From the NCBI GenBank assembly GCA_034429475.1, contig DAOUGD010000251.1, positions 1 through 35,154 of the forward strand: 35,154 nucleotides of DNA, written 5' to 3'. The DNA comes from JAKQHY01 sp034429475. Lineage in GTDB: Bacteria > Chloroflexota > Anaerolineae > B4-G1 > SLSP01. Under the pieces are notes generated by a model. The model was not told where the DNA came from. It saw only the letters and a list, made by a program, of their open reading frames with translations, and searched no databases. Positions 1 through 9,000 of this stretch are shown here, piece after piece (position 1 is the first letter of the stretch; each line of letters starts with the position of its first letter). The position numbers and the translations under genes were made by a program.

Positions 1-1188
1 CCCCTCCCCCCCTCGCCCCTCCGTCGCGCGCGCGGCTACGCCCCCATGCCCATCCGTCTGCCGTTCCCGCTGCGTCCCACCTGGGCATCCGGCGCGCTCT
101 TGAAGAACACCTTCACGTTCACCCGCGATGACTACGCCTTTGTCGGGCCGCACATCGGCGATTTGGAGGACGTGGAAACCCTGGAGCACTACATGAGCGC
201 GATCCAGACGTACCGGCATCTATTTCAGGTGGAAGCGGAGATCGTCGCCTGCGATCTGCACCCCGATTACGTCAGCACGCAAGTCGCGCAAGAATTGGCG
301 GAGGAATGGGGACTGCCCGCCCCCGTTCATGTGCAACATCACCACGCGCATCTGGCGGCGTGTCTGGCGGATAACAACTATCCGGCGGACGCGGATCAGG
401 TCATCGGCGTGGCCTTCGATGGCACGGGCTATGGGACGGACGGCGCGATCTGGGGCGGCGAGTGGTTCGTCGGCGGATACGGCGGCTTTGAGCGCTTCGC
501 CCAGCTTGAATATTTGCCCCTCCCCGGCGGGGACGCCGCGACCCGCGCGCCGTGGCGCATCGCCGTGGCCTACCTCCACACGCTGCTGCCGCCGGAGGAT
601 TTCCCCGCCGGACTCTTCTGTCCCGCCGAAAGCGGACTGATCCGCCAACAGATCGCCCACCGCCTGAACACGCCGCAAACCTCCTCCATGGGCCGCCTGT
701 TCGACGCCGTCGCCGCCCTGTTGAACCTCTGCCACACCATCACCTACGAAGCCCAGGCCGCCATCGCCCTGGAAAACCTGGCGACCACAGCGCCAAACGA
801 CGGCGGGGACTATCCATTTGTGGTAGAATCTACAGAGGATACGTGGCAAGTGCGCCTGGCCCCCTTATTCGCCGCCATCCTGGACGAGCTATCACAGGAT
901 ACGCCGCCGCCGTTGGTCGCCCGGCGCTTTCACAACAGCGTCGCCGCAATGCTGGTGCAAGGCTGCGAGCGCATCCGCGAGACGACCGCCCTGCACACCG
1001 TCGCCCTGAGCGGCGGCGTCTTCCAGAACCAACTGCTGCTCAAACTGGCGCACCAACGCCTGCACGCCGCCGGATTTACCGTGTTGCAGCACCGCCAAGT
1101 CCCCTGCAACGACGGCAGCGTCTCGCTTGGGCAGGCTGTGCTCGGCAACACAAGCCGTCAAACGTCAAACGTCATTCTTGACGTTTGA
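1..1188 (+). CDS. hypF: HypF carbamoyltransferase, C-terminal part (5' end outside window)
   Basis: HypF makes the carbamoyl-adenylate and passes the carbamoyl group to HypE for the cyanide ligands of [NiFe]-hydrogenase. The frame is open from base 1. It reads RRARGYAP just before the ATG at 46, which is the motif at the YrdC-to-Kae1-like junction of HypF, so the ATG at 46 is internal and the real start lies to the left. What follows is the Kae1-like domain: LKNTF, HIGDLEDVETLE, DLHPDY, the metal-binding QHHHAH, AFDGTGYGTDGAIWGGE, LPGGDAATRAPWR and, near the end, ALSGGVFQNQLL and CNDGS. The last 10 or so residues are encoded by a 7-bp palindromic repeat and are unlike normal HypF ends. hypC begins 32 bp downstream. 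The identification is very secure. The residues before RRARGYAP are proline-rich and atypical, so the extreme edge may be poor assembly. Confidence 0.95.
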   Translation, partial: PLPPSPLRRARGYAPMPIRLPFPLRPTWASGALLKNTFTFTRDDYAFVGPHIGDLEDVETLEHYMSAIQTYRHLFQVEAEIVACDLHPDYVSTQVAQELAEEWGLPAPVHVQHHHAHLAACLADNNYPADADQVIGVAFDGTGYGTDGAIWGGEWFVGGYGGFERFAQLEYLPLPGGDAATRAPWRIAVAYLHTLLPPEDFPAGLFCPAESGLIRQQIAHRLNTPQTSSMGRLFDAVAALLNLCHTITYEAQAAIALENLATTAPNDGGDYPFVVESTEDTWQVRLAPLFAAILDELSQDTPPPLVARRFHNSVAAMLVQGCERIRETTALHTVALSGGVFQNQLLLKLAHQRLHAAGFTVLQHRQVPCNDGSVSLGQAVLGNTSRQTSNVILDV

Positions 1189-1204
1189 CGTTTGACGTTT
1201 GACG
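1156..1204. repeat. Repeat family D: 7-bp-period perfect hairpin over the hypF stop
   Basis: The arms at 1156-1174 and 1179-1197 are perfectly complementary (19 bp) around a 4-base loop. Each arm is a run of the heptamer CGTCAAA or its complement, and one extra unit follows to 1204. The hypF TGA (1186-1188) lies inside the right arm, so the repeat encodes the end of the protein. No T-run follows, so it is not a standard intrinsic terminator. It could slow or stabilise the hypF-hypC transcript. Confidence 0.9.
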
Positions 1205-1220
1205 AACACGAGGTGAACTT

Positions 1221-1451
1221 ATGTGTCTAGCCATCCCCACCCAAATTGTCGCCATTGAAGCCACATCCCCCTTCCCCCAGGCCACCGTCGTCCTGGAAGG
1301 GGTAGAGCGCCGCATCAGCCTGGCGCTGACGCCCGAAGCGCAGGTGGGCGACTACGTGCTGGTGCATACCGGCTACGCCCTCTCCCGCGTGGATGCGGCT
1401 GACGCGCAGGAGACGCTGGCGCTGCTGGCGGAAATGACGGCCTACCAATGA
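1221..1451 (+). CDS. hypC: HypC/HupF hydrogenase maturation chaperone
   Basis: This 76-residue protein begins MCLAIP, the invariant HypC start in which Cys2 becomes the N-terminal metal ligand after Met removal. HypC forms a complex with HypD, carries the Fe(CN)2CO unit and delivers it to the hydrogenase large subunit precursor. The OB-fold-like core is recognisable as GVERRISLAL, followed by VGDYVLVHTGYALSRVD, and the length is usual for the family. A GAGGTG Shine-Dalgarno sits just before the ATG. It lies between hypF and hypD in one direction and is probably co-transcribed with them, although a long hairpin separates it from hypD. Confidence 0.95.
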   Translation: MCLAIPTQIVAIEATSPFPQATVVLEGVERRISLALTPEAQVGDYVLVHTGYALSRVDAADAQETLALLAEMTAYQ

Positions 1452-1471
1452 CATTCCTGGAAAAAGTATTT

Positions 1472-1590
1472 TTTCACGCAAAGGCGCAAAGACGCCAAGG
1501 AAAAAACATATCAGCAGAAAATCAAGGATAACGCAATGGCATTTGGCCTGATTCTTTTCAATCTTTGCGCCTTTGCGCCTTTGCGTGAAA
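1472..1590. repeat. Repeat family A, copy 1 (GCAAAGG-type palindrome)
   Basis: It fills most of the hypC-hypD gap. The left arm starts at 1472 and the right arm ends at 1590. The outer 20 bp (1472-1491 with 1571-1590) are perfectly complementary, and the arms are built of near-tandem 7-8-bp units of the CGCAAAG type. The loop is long (about 80 bases). The right arm ends 17 bp before the hypD ATG, so folding could affect hypD translation. Confidence 0.88.
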
Positions 1591-1607
1591 CTGTCAGGTA
1601 GATCACT

Positions 1608-2708
1608 ATGAAATTCATTGACGAATTCCGCGATCCTGACCTGGCCCGGCGGTTGGTGGGGCAAATCCGGCAGATGACGGCATCCCGCGCGGCCCCCGTG
1701 CGGCTGATGGAGTTCTGCGGCGGGCACACGCACGCGGCCTACCGCTTTGGGCTGCGCGAGTTGCTGGATGGCGCAGTTGAGTTGATCTCCGGACCGGGCT
1801 GCCCCGTCTGCGTGACCGCCGCCGCCGACCTGGATCGCGCCATCGCGCTGGCCGAATGGCCCGACGTGATCCTCGCCACCTTCGGCGACATGGTGCGCGT
1901 GCCGGGCAGCCGGGGGCAGACGCTCCAGGCGGCGCGGGCGCGCGGCGCGGACGTGCGCGTCGTCTATTCGCCGCTGGACGCGCTGGCGCTGGCCCGCCAG
2001 CATCCGGCGCGGCCCGTCGTGATGCTCGGTGTGGGCTTCGAGACGACCGCGCCGGGCGTGGCCGCCGCGCTGGTGCAGGCGGAGGCGGAGCATCTCACCA
2101 ATTTCAGCGTGCTAAGCCTGCACAAGCTCACCCCGCCGGCCATGCGCGCCATCCTGGGCGCGGGCGACGTCCCGCTGGACGGGATCATCGGGCCGGGGCA
2201 CGTCAGCGCGGTCATCGGCAGCGACGCCTGGGGCTTCTTGCCCCGCGAGTACAGAATCGCGTGCGCCGTCGCCGGCTTCGAGCCGTTGGACCTGCTGGGC
2301 GCCATCGCCGAATTGGTGCGGTCGGCGGTGGAGGGTGTACCCGCAGTCAACAACCTGTATATGCGCGGCGTGCGCCCAGAGGGCAATCCCACCGCCCTGG
2401 CGCTCCTTAACCAAGTCTTTGAGGCGGATGCTGCCGCGTGGCGCGGCCTGGGCGAACTGCCCGCCAGCGGCCTGCGCCTGCGCCCTGAATGGGCGCACCA
2501 CGACGCGGCCCGCCTGTTCCCCGTCGCGCCGGAGCCGGCCCACGAGCCGCCCGGCTGCCGCTGCGGCGACATCGTGCGCGGGCGCTACGCCCCGATGGAT
2601 TGCCCGCTGTTCCGGCGCGTCTGCACCCCGGAGACCCCCATCGGCCCGTGCATGGTCAGCAACGAAGGTGCCTGCGCGGCCATCTTCCAGTATGCAGTAG
2701 ATTTTTAA
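1608..2708 (+). CDS. hypD: HypD Fe-S hydrogenase maturation protein
   Basis: HypD is the [4Fe-4S] scaffold on which, with HypC, the Fe(CN)2CO group is assembled. The 366-residue length is normal for the family. Diagnostic motifs are MEFCGGHTH (Cys37), GPGCPVCVT (Cys65 and Cys68), TFGDMVRVPG and GFETTAPG. The C-terminal cysteine-rich segment CRCGDIVRGRYAPMDCPLF, followed by a further CMVSNEGACAAIFQY, supplies the cluster ligands. A short AGGT at 1596-1599 is the only Shine-Dalgarno. It is flanked on both sides by family A hairpins, inside what is otherwise a hypFCDE operon. Confidence 0.96.
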   Translation: MKFIDEFRDPDLARRLVGQIRQMTASRAAPVRLMEFCGGHTHAAYRFGLRELLDGAVELISGPGCPVCVTAAADLDRAIALAEWPDVILATFGDMVRVPGSRGQTLQAARARGADVRVVYSPLDALALARQHPARPVVMLGVGFETTAPGVAAALVQAEAEHLTNFSVLSLHKLTPPAMRAILGAGDVPLDGIIGPGHVSAVIGSDAWGFLPREYRIACAVAGFEPLDLLGAIAELVRSAVEGVPAVNNLYMRGVRPEGNPTALALLNQVFEADAAAWRGLGELPASGLRLRPEWAHHDAARLFPVAPEPAHEPPGCRCGDIVRGRYAPMDCPLFRRVCTPETPIGPCMVSNEGACAAIFQYAVDF

Positions 2709-2713
2709 TTCAA

Positions 2714-2786
2714 TTTCACGCCAAGGCGCAAAGTCGCTAAGAAAAAAAACGTTTACATCTTTGCGCCTTTGCGCCTTTGCGTGAAA
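2714..2786. repeat. Repeat family A, copy 2 (hypD-hypE gap)
   Basis: The left arm 2714-2733 pairs with the right arm 2767-2786, with one mismatch in 20 bp. The arms consist of GCAAAGG/CGCAAAG-type units. The copy is shorter than the one before hypD and has its own loop sequence. The right arm ends 20 bp before the hypE ATG. Extending the hypE frame upstream into this repeat would give an artificial N-terminus. Confidence 0.88.
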
Positions 2787-2806
2787 CATCTTTTTGCAGG
2801 AGATTT

Positions 2807-3826
2807 ATGCATAACACAACCATTTTGATGGCCCACGGCGCGGGCGGGCGGATGAGCCGCGAGTTGATCCGTGCGGTGTTCGCGGCGCATTTTGCCAATC
2901 CGGGCCTCGCGCCGTTGAGCGATGCGGCGGTTCTGCCCGCGCTGCCGCCCGGCGCGCTGGCCCTCACCACCGATTCCTACGTGGTGCAGCCGTTGTTCTT
3001 CCCCGGCGGCGACATCGGTAAGCTGGCGGTGTGCGGCACGGTGAACGATCTGGCCGTCTCCGGCGCGACGCCGCTGTATCTGAGCGCGGGCTTCATCCTG
3101 GAAGAAGGTTTACCGCTGGAGACGCTGACGTGCGTGATCGCCTCGATGGCAGAGACGGCGCGCGCGGCCGGCGTGCCAATCGTCACCGGCGACACGAAGG
3201 TGGTGGAGCGCGGCGCGGCGGATCAGCTCTTCATCAACACGGCCGGCGTCGGCGTCGTTCCGCCGGGGCTGGCGCTGGGAGCGGCGCGACTCTGCGCGGG
3301 GGATGCGCTTCTGGTCAATGGGACAGTCGGCGATCATGGCCTCGCGCTGATGCTGCACCGTCAGGAGATGGCGTTCCAATCCGACCTGGAGAGCGATTGC
3401 GCGCCGCTGAACGGCCTGATTGCCGCCGCGCTCGACGCCGCGCCGGGACAGGTGCATTGGATGCGGGACGCGACGCGCGGCGGGCTGGCGACGGTGCTCA
3501 ACGAATGGGTGCTGGACGCGCCGGCGCTGGGGATTGAAATCGAAGAAGAAGCCATCCCCTTGCGCCCTGCGGTGCGCGCCGGATGCGAATTTTTGGGGCT
3601 GGACCCGCTCTACGCGGCCAATGAGGGGAAGGCGGTATTTGCGGTGGCGGGCGAGGCGGCGTCGGATGTGCTGGCGGCCTTGCGCGCGCATCCGCTAGGA
3701 GAAAACGCCGCCCTCATCGGGCGCGTCGCCGCCGACCACGCCGGGCGCGTCGTCCTGCGCACGCCCTACGGCGCCCGGCGCGTGCTGCCGATGCTCGCGT
3801 CCGAGCCGATGCCGCGAATTTGCTGA
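2807..3826 (+). CDS. hypE: HypE carbamoyl dehydratase
   Basis: HypE converts the carbamoyl group received from HypF into a thiocyanate on its C-terminal cysteine and donates CN- to the HypCD complex. The protein is 339 residues with the PurM/AIRS-like ATP-binding fold: HGAGGRMS (residues 10-17), LTTDSYVVQPLFFPGGDIGKLA, GTVNDLAVSGA, VTGDTKVV and MRDATRGGLATVLNE. It ends in the obligatory PRIC with the terminal catalytic cysteine. I chose the ATG at 2807 because CAGGAGA precedes it at good spacing and MHNTTILMAHGAGG matches family starts. An upstream in-frame ATG (2777) lies inside the family A repeat. Confidence 0.96.
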   Translation: MHNTTILMAHGAGGRMSRELIRAVFAAHFANPGLAPLSDAAVLPALPPGALALTTDSYVVQPLFFPGGDIGKLAVCGTVNDLAVSGATPLYLSAGFILEEGLPLETLTCVIASMAETARAAGVPIVTGDTKVVERGAADQLFINTAGVGVVPPGLALGAARLCAGDALLVNGTVGDHGLALMLHRQEMAFQSDLESDCAPLNGLIAAALDAAPGQVHWMRDATRGGLATVLNEWVLDAPALGIEIEEEAIPLRPAVRAGCEFLGLDPLYAANEGKAVFAVAGEAASDVLAALRAHPLGENAALIGRVAADHAGRVVLRTPYGARRVLPMLASEPMPRIC

Positions 3827-3847
3827 AGCCAATCCTCTGGAGGCGTT

Positions 3848-4654
3848 ATGAACCAACATCTGATCCTTATCTTTGCCCTGATGACGTTCATTCACACCGT
3901 CAACACTGGGGCGTATGCAGCGCGGCTGGCCGGAGTACGCACCGGGCATCCGACGCTGGCGAACTCACTGTACAATGTGCTAACGTTGAGTTCACGGGGG
4001 GCAAACGCGCTGGCGACGCCGCTGATCGCCAGTCTGACCGATCTGGCCGTGCAGCAGCAAGCAGTAGGGAATTTGTTGAGTATGTACCGAACAATGTTGT
4101 GGGCGGCCTCGGCAGGCGCCGTCCTCGCGGCGTTGCTGCTGCCCACGCTCAGCCGGCTTCTGGAACGCGGAGTAGCCTCGTATGAAACACGACGGTCGCT
4201 GCCCCGTGTGGTGGTCAACGCGGCCAGCGTCCATGGATTGTGGAACATCCGCCATGAACTGGCCGCCCCCCGACTGGAAGTGCTGCGCGATCTGCGGCGC
4301 AGCCCCTTCCCGAAGCGATTTTTGCTCGCCAGCATCCTGGTCACGGCCATCGGCACGGTAAGCGACACGGCGGCGATGTACGCCAGCGCGCTGGTGCCGG
4401 GCAGTTCCCGCACGGCGGCCAGCCTCACGCCGATGTTGTCCAGCTTCGGGCTGTTCCTCACCATTTTCGTCGTCAACCCCATCGCCGCCGTCGTCACTGA
4501 CGAGGCGCTACGGGGACGCCGACCGCTCAAGGATGTGACCTACATTACCATCTGGCAGGTCGGGGCGCAGCTTGTCGGGACGCTGGCAGCGCAGGCAATG
4601 TTGGTCCCGGCCACGCAGGTGCTGGCAACCATTGCGGCCTGGCTGGTCAGGTGA
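3848..4654 (+). CDS. Amj-like lipid II flippase (DUF2837 family)
   Basis: This is a polytopic membrane protein of 268 residues. Its N-terminus, with FIHTVNTGAYAARLAGVRTG and then a SLYNVLTLSSRGAN segment, resembles the Amj/YdaH family, in which Bacillus Amj is an alternative to MurJ for moving lipid II across the membrane. Hydrophobic segments are visible near residues 1-20, 85-105, 160-185, 200-225 and 240-265. GGAGG at 3838-3842 gives a clear start. It begins 21 bp after hypE and is probably read through from the hyp operon, though it has no evident link to hydrogenase. It converges on obgE with only 6 bp between the stops. The family assignment comes from memory of the motif, not a search. 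Confidence 0.65.
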   Translation: MNQHLILIFALMTFIHTVNTGAYAARLAGVRTGHPTLANSLYNVLTLSSRGANALATPLIASLTDLAVQQQAVGNLLSMYRTMLWAASAGAVLAALLLPTLSRLLERGVASYETRRSLPRVVVNAASVHGLWNIRHELAAPRLEVLRDLRRSPFPKRFLLASILVTAIGTVSDTAAMYASALVPGSSRTAASLTPMLSSFGLFLTIFVVNPIAAVVTDEALRGRRPLKDVTYITIWQVGAQLVGTLAAQAMLVPATQVLATIAAWLVR

Positions 4655-4660
4655 CGCGCT

Positions 4661-5941
4661 CTATTCATCCCGCGTGCGCCATTCCAACTCGTATTCACCG
4701 ATCCGCACGGTGTCGCCTTCCTGGACGCCGGCCTTGCGCAGCGCGTCGAGCACTCCTTGACGCTCCAAATAGCCGTGGAGCCGCAGCAGGGCGTCGTCCC
4801 AGCCCAATTGGGTGCGCTGGACCGCGCGCTCGATCTTGCCGCCGCGCACTTCCCACACGTTGTTCGACAGACGCTCCACGGCAAAGCTTTCATCCTCGAA
4901 TGTAAGCAGGCGCATTACCGGTACGTACTGTTGCAATTCCGGCAGGGGGGCTGTTTGCAGGGTCTGGTAAACCTTGCGCATCAACTCCGTCGTCCCCTCG
5001 CGCGTCATCGCCGAGATTGCCAATAACGGCATCGTGTAACCTTTGGCGGCAAAATGCGCGCGCAGTTCCGGCAGGATATCCCGCACGCCGGGAACGTCCA
5101 GTTTGTTAATCACCACAATCTGGGGCTTGCTCTCCAGGCCATGCCCAAACGCGGCTAATTCAGCATTGATGGTTTCAAAATCTTCCAGGGGGTCTAGCGA
5201 TGCGCCATCCAACAGGTGAATCACCAGGCGGGTGCGCTCGATGTGCCGCAAAAAATCCAGGCCCAGGCCCTTGCCCTCGCTGGCGCCTTCGATCAGGCCG
5301 GGGAGATCGGCCATGACGAAAGTTTCGTCCAGGCTAAGCGCCACGACGCCCAGATTCGGCTGCAACGTCGTGAAGGGGTACGGGCCAATCTCCGGGGTGG
5401 CCGCCGTGACCACGGAGAGCAGGGTGGATTTCCCGGCGTTGGGTTTGCCGACTACGCCCACATCGGCCAGCAGTTTCAATTCCAGCCGCAGCCAACGCGC
5501 TTCGCCGGGGTCGCCATTTTCGGCGATGCGCGGCGTCTGATTGGTGGGGCTGGCGAAGCGTGCGTTGCCGCGGCCGCCGCGGCCGCCCTTGGCAATGACT
5601 GCGCGTTGGTCGTGCTCAGTCAGATCGGCTAGAACCTCGCCGGTTTTGTCGTCCATCACCAAGGTGCCCGGTGGAACTTGAATTTCCAGGTCAGCGCCGC
5701 CCGCGCCATGCCGGTTTTTATTACGACCGGATATACCGTTGGCAGCTTCGAATTCCCGCTTGCGGGCGAAGCCGTACAGCGTGTTCAGGTGATGGGTCGC
5801 CACCAACACCACGTCGCCGCCCTTACCGCCATCGCCGCCGGATGGGCCACCATAGGGGATATACTTTTCACGGCGAAAGGCCACCGCCCCGTCGCCGCCG
5901 TCCCCGGCCTTCACGTAAATGCGTACTTGATCAAAGAACAT
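4661..5941 (-). CDS. obgE: Obg GTPase (ribosome assembly/stress)
   Basis: This is the essential GTPase that binds the 50S subunit and ppGpp. The 426 residues show the three usual parts. The glycine-rich Obg fold spans residues 1-158 (AGDGGDGAVAFRREK, GGPSGGDGGKGGDV, KGGRGGRGNARF). The G domain has P-loop GKPNAGKS (165-172), switch I PFTT (189-192), DLPG (212-215) and NKLD. A C-terminal OCT domain runs from about residue 345 to the end. It starts MFFDQVRIYVKAGDGG as expected, with only a weak GGATG before it. The upstream gene's intrinsic terminator lies just ahead, so obgE either has its own promoter there or depends on readthrough. Confidence 0.97.
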   Translation of the reverse strand: MFFDQVRIYVKAGDGGDGAVAFRREKYIPYGGPSGGDGGKGGDVVLVATHHLNTLYGFARKREFEAANGISGRNKNRHGAGGADLEIQVPPGTLVMDDKTGEVLADLTEHDQRAVIAKGGRGGRGNARFASPTNQTPRIAENGDPGEARWLRLELKLLADVGVVGKPNAGKSTLLSVVTAATPEIGPYPFTTLQPNLGVVALSLDETFVMADLPGLIEGASEGKGLGLDFLRHIERTRLVIHLLDGASLDPLEDFETINAELAAFGHGLESKPQIVVINKLDVPGVRDILPELRAHFAAKGYTMPLLAISAMTREGTTELMRKVYQTLQTAPLPELQQYVPVMRLLTFEDESFAVERLSNNVWEVRGGKIERAVQRTQLGWDDALLRLHGYLERQGVLDALRKAGVQEGDTVRIGEYELEWRTRDE

Positions 5942-5974
5942 AACTCACATCCTACTTTTACTCAAAAACTCACA

Positions 5975-6013
5975 GAAAAACCTGCCCGGATGAAATGATT
6001 CACCGGGCAGGTT
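5975..6013 (-). terminator. Intrinsic terminator of the surface glycosidase gene
   Basis: Read on the minus strand, an 11-bp GC-rich stem (6013-6003 with 5989-5979) closes a 13-base loop. It is followed at once by TTTTT and a second T-run. It lies 22 bp past the stop of the minus-strand gene ending at 6035 and just before obgE. Confidence 0.85.
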
Positions 6014-6034
6014 CATCGCATATATCCCCTTGAA

Positions 6035-9000
6035 TTAACGAGTTCCTAACAAATTGTGTAACGTCTCACACGCGGGGCAACTTCCATCAGGACGGATAAT
6101 TGCAAAACCGTCCTGGGGATCGTAGCCGTAGCGCACGAAGTCAACGTTCCACACGATGATACAGCGCACCATCCCGGTACTGCTGCCCAGGCTGGCCGCT
6201 TCGGCCAGCCACGCGGCCTGTTGCGCATTGTTAATCCCGCGCGCCCATGCAAATTGATCCGAGAAGGTGGAAACGCCTTCCTGCGAAGCATAGCCCATTT
6301 CGGTGTAGAAAATCTTGCGCGCCCCGCCAAAGATAGTGTAATACAACTCCGTCTGCGGGAGGAAATACCACGAGTGATGCCCGTCGCCAGCATCGGCCGG
6401 GTGACCACTGCGCGCCGAAGGCGCCGTAGCGCCGCCATTGTGGTGGGCGCCGATGTAGTCCATGCAGTTGAGAGCGCCGGCGTTCACCAATCCTTCCATC
6501 CACGGCTTGTCGTCGCAGCCGTTAGGCCCGCACCCCCCAAAGTAGCCGGTCGGCGAGGGCGCGGCGCTGATGACGGCGGTGCCGGCGTTAGCAGTTTTGA
6601 TCGCATTGTACGCGGTACACAGCAGATTCGTGTACGACTGCGGACTGATCTGGCCGATCTGCCACTCGCGGTCAATGTTCGGTTCGTTCCAGACTTCAAT
6701 CGCGTCGGCGCCGGCCGCCGCATATTTGGCGGCCCAGGCGGAGAAGTTTTGCGCAAAACCAGGCTCTGTCACCATAGAGGCGCTGCCCAACGCGCTGACT
6801 TGAATTTTGAAACCAGCCGCCTTCGCCACGCTGACCAGCCACATAGATTCTTCCCCATATCGCACCTGGACTTTTATCCAGTTCATCCCGGCATAGTGCA
6901 TCTTGTCCTTGTAAGGCAAATCCAGATTGCGAATATGCCCCCCCAGTTCAAAACCACCGGAGGAAACTGGCGCGACCACGACCGGCTGGGTCGGTGTCGC
7001 CGGCGTCTCTTCGCCAGCTCTGATCATCACGGTCACACCGCCGCCGGAGATATTGGCGCCGGCAGATTTCAGCCACCACGTCCCCTTGAAAGTGCCGTCT
7101 TTGTCAGGCGCCTTCATGTTAACGCTGACATCCACTGTGGCGCCGGGCGCGACCTCACCCACCTCCACCTTGTTCGCCTCCGACATCTGCTCGCCTTCGG
7201 TGAAAACCAGGGCCGTATCTTTGGGCCAGGCCGCCACACCCACGTTTCTGAAGCGCCACGTCTTCACGAAAGCCTCACCTTTCTCAAACTGGGTATTATC
7301 CGGCACAGTCACATCGGCGACGTAGGCGGCCTGAGGCACCGCCAACGTTTCACCGGTCGTCTGATTGCCTGTCGGCGTCGTAGGGGTGACTTCCGCCGTC
7401 TTTGTCACCGTTGTACTCAGCGCCAACTGCGGTAAACCGACCGTCACGGAAATTGAGCCTTTGCTCAATCCGGCGACGCTCGCGCCAATGCGATAGGTCC
7501 CGGTCACTGGCGGCGCGGTCCAGACAAACTGTGGCTGCGCCAACGACCCAATAGACTGCGAGATCACGCCAGTAGGCGCGGCCACTTCCCAGGCCACCTC
7601 CGGCAGCGCATAAGCGGGCGATTCGACGCCGGCCTGATAGTCGGCAATCGCCGGGATCAGATTTATCGCATTACCTTCGCTCAGCAAATCCCGCAGCACC
7701 ACACCGCCCAGATGATAGTGCGCCGTCATATCCAACCGCGCGCGCAGCCACTGCGCGGTGCCTAACCATTGCGACTTTTCCCCCACCATCACCCGCGTGG
7801 CCCCACTGGTCACGTCCGTCTCCACACTGATGGTGTTGCCCAACCGGAAAGTCAACGTCTTGCCGGGTAGTACGGGGCCGGTAATGGGCTGAGTCGGCGC
7901 GACGTTGCCCAATGGACTCAGCACCTCGTCAAACGTCAACGGCTTGTCCCCATCGGTGCTCAATGTCGAGAAAACCGGCATCAGTTTGTAGCGTTCAATC
8001 CGGGAAATTCCCCATTCGATCAACTGCTGAGCCACGCCACCGGCGGCGTAAGCGCCAGGGTCGGTTGGCATCACGACACGCAACTGATCCACCGCCGTTC
8101 CCAGGGCCGACCAATCGTAACCGGCCGTATTCCAGGAGCCATCCGGCATCAACACAGGCGTATCCACCACCACCGCCAACCAGAGGTTTTGAGCGTGAAG
8201 CGCCGTTGCCAAATCCTTCACAAACAGAGCGAATGTCGCGCTATCCTGTGCCGGCACGGCGCGATAGTCCAATACCAGGCCGGTGTACCCACCGCCCTGC
8301 GTCAGGCCCACCAGATTATTCACATGCATGGTGCGATCAGCTTCCATGGTTAACATATCGCTGACCAGCGCCCAGTTGGGATCGCGGCCGGCAATCCAGT
8401 TGCGCACCACCGGCACGATCGCCGTCCGGCTGTTCGCCGTCGCGACCGGCAGTTGCGCCGCGTCGCCGGTCAGTCCACCGAGGGTGCCGATCAACATTCC
8501 CGGCACAGCGACCTCGGTGAGCACCACATCCGCGCCACCGACTGTTCCACCGGCCGCTTCCGTCGCAAATCGCTGCTGCACCATGCCACTCTGCATCACC
8601 ATCACCGAGGTCGGCAGCGTCGCCACCTGCGCCACCAGGGTCATCTGTCCTCGCTCCAGACGGGTAGGAATCCACTGCCAGACGCCGGCCTCGTCGTTCC
8701 AGGTATACAAGTCCAGCGTTTCCCAAGGCTCGGCTTCATTAGGAATATCCAACTCCATCGTGGCCGGACTTTGTTCCTTACTTTTGACGTCAATCATATA
8801 GTAAGGACTCTTGGGAGTGAGATAAGCCGGTAAACTTTCCAGGGCCGGCGCCAAATCTTTGGGCAGAGTTTCCGCCGCAAAATCGGCGCGCGGGATGGTG
8901 CTCAATTTCACCCGCGCCTTCGTCTTTGCGCCGAGATCGAGAGTAACTTTCAGGCCATCAGTATGGAGCACCGTGGGGTTTTCTGCATCCAGAGATTCAT

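Noticed and set aside
46..1188. ATG 46 as the start of hypF
   Set aside because: The frame stays open upstream and reads the HypF junction motif RRARGYAP before it, so the gene continues past the window edge.
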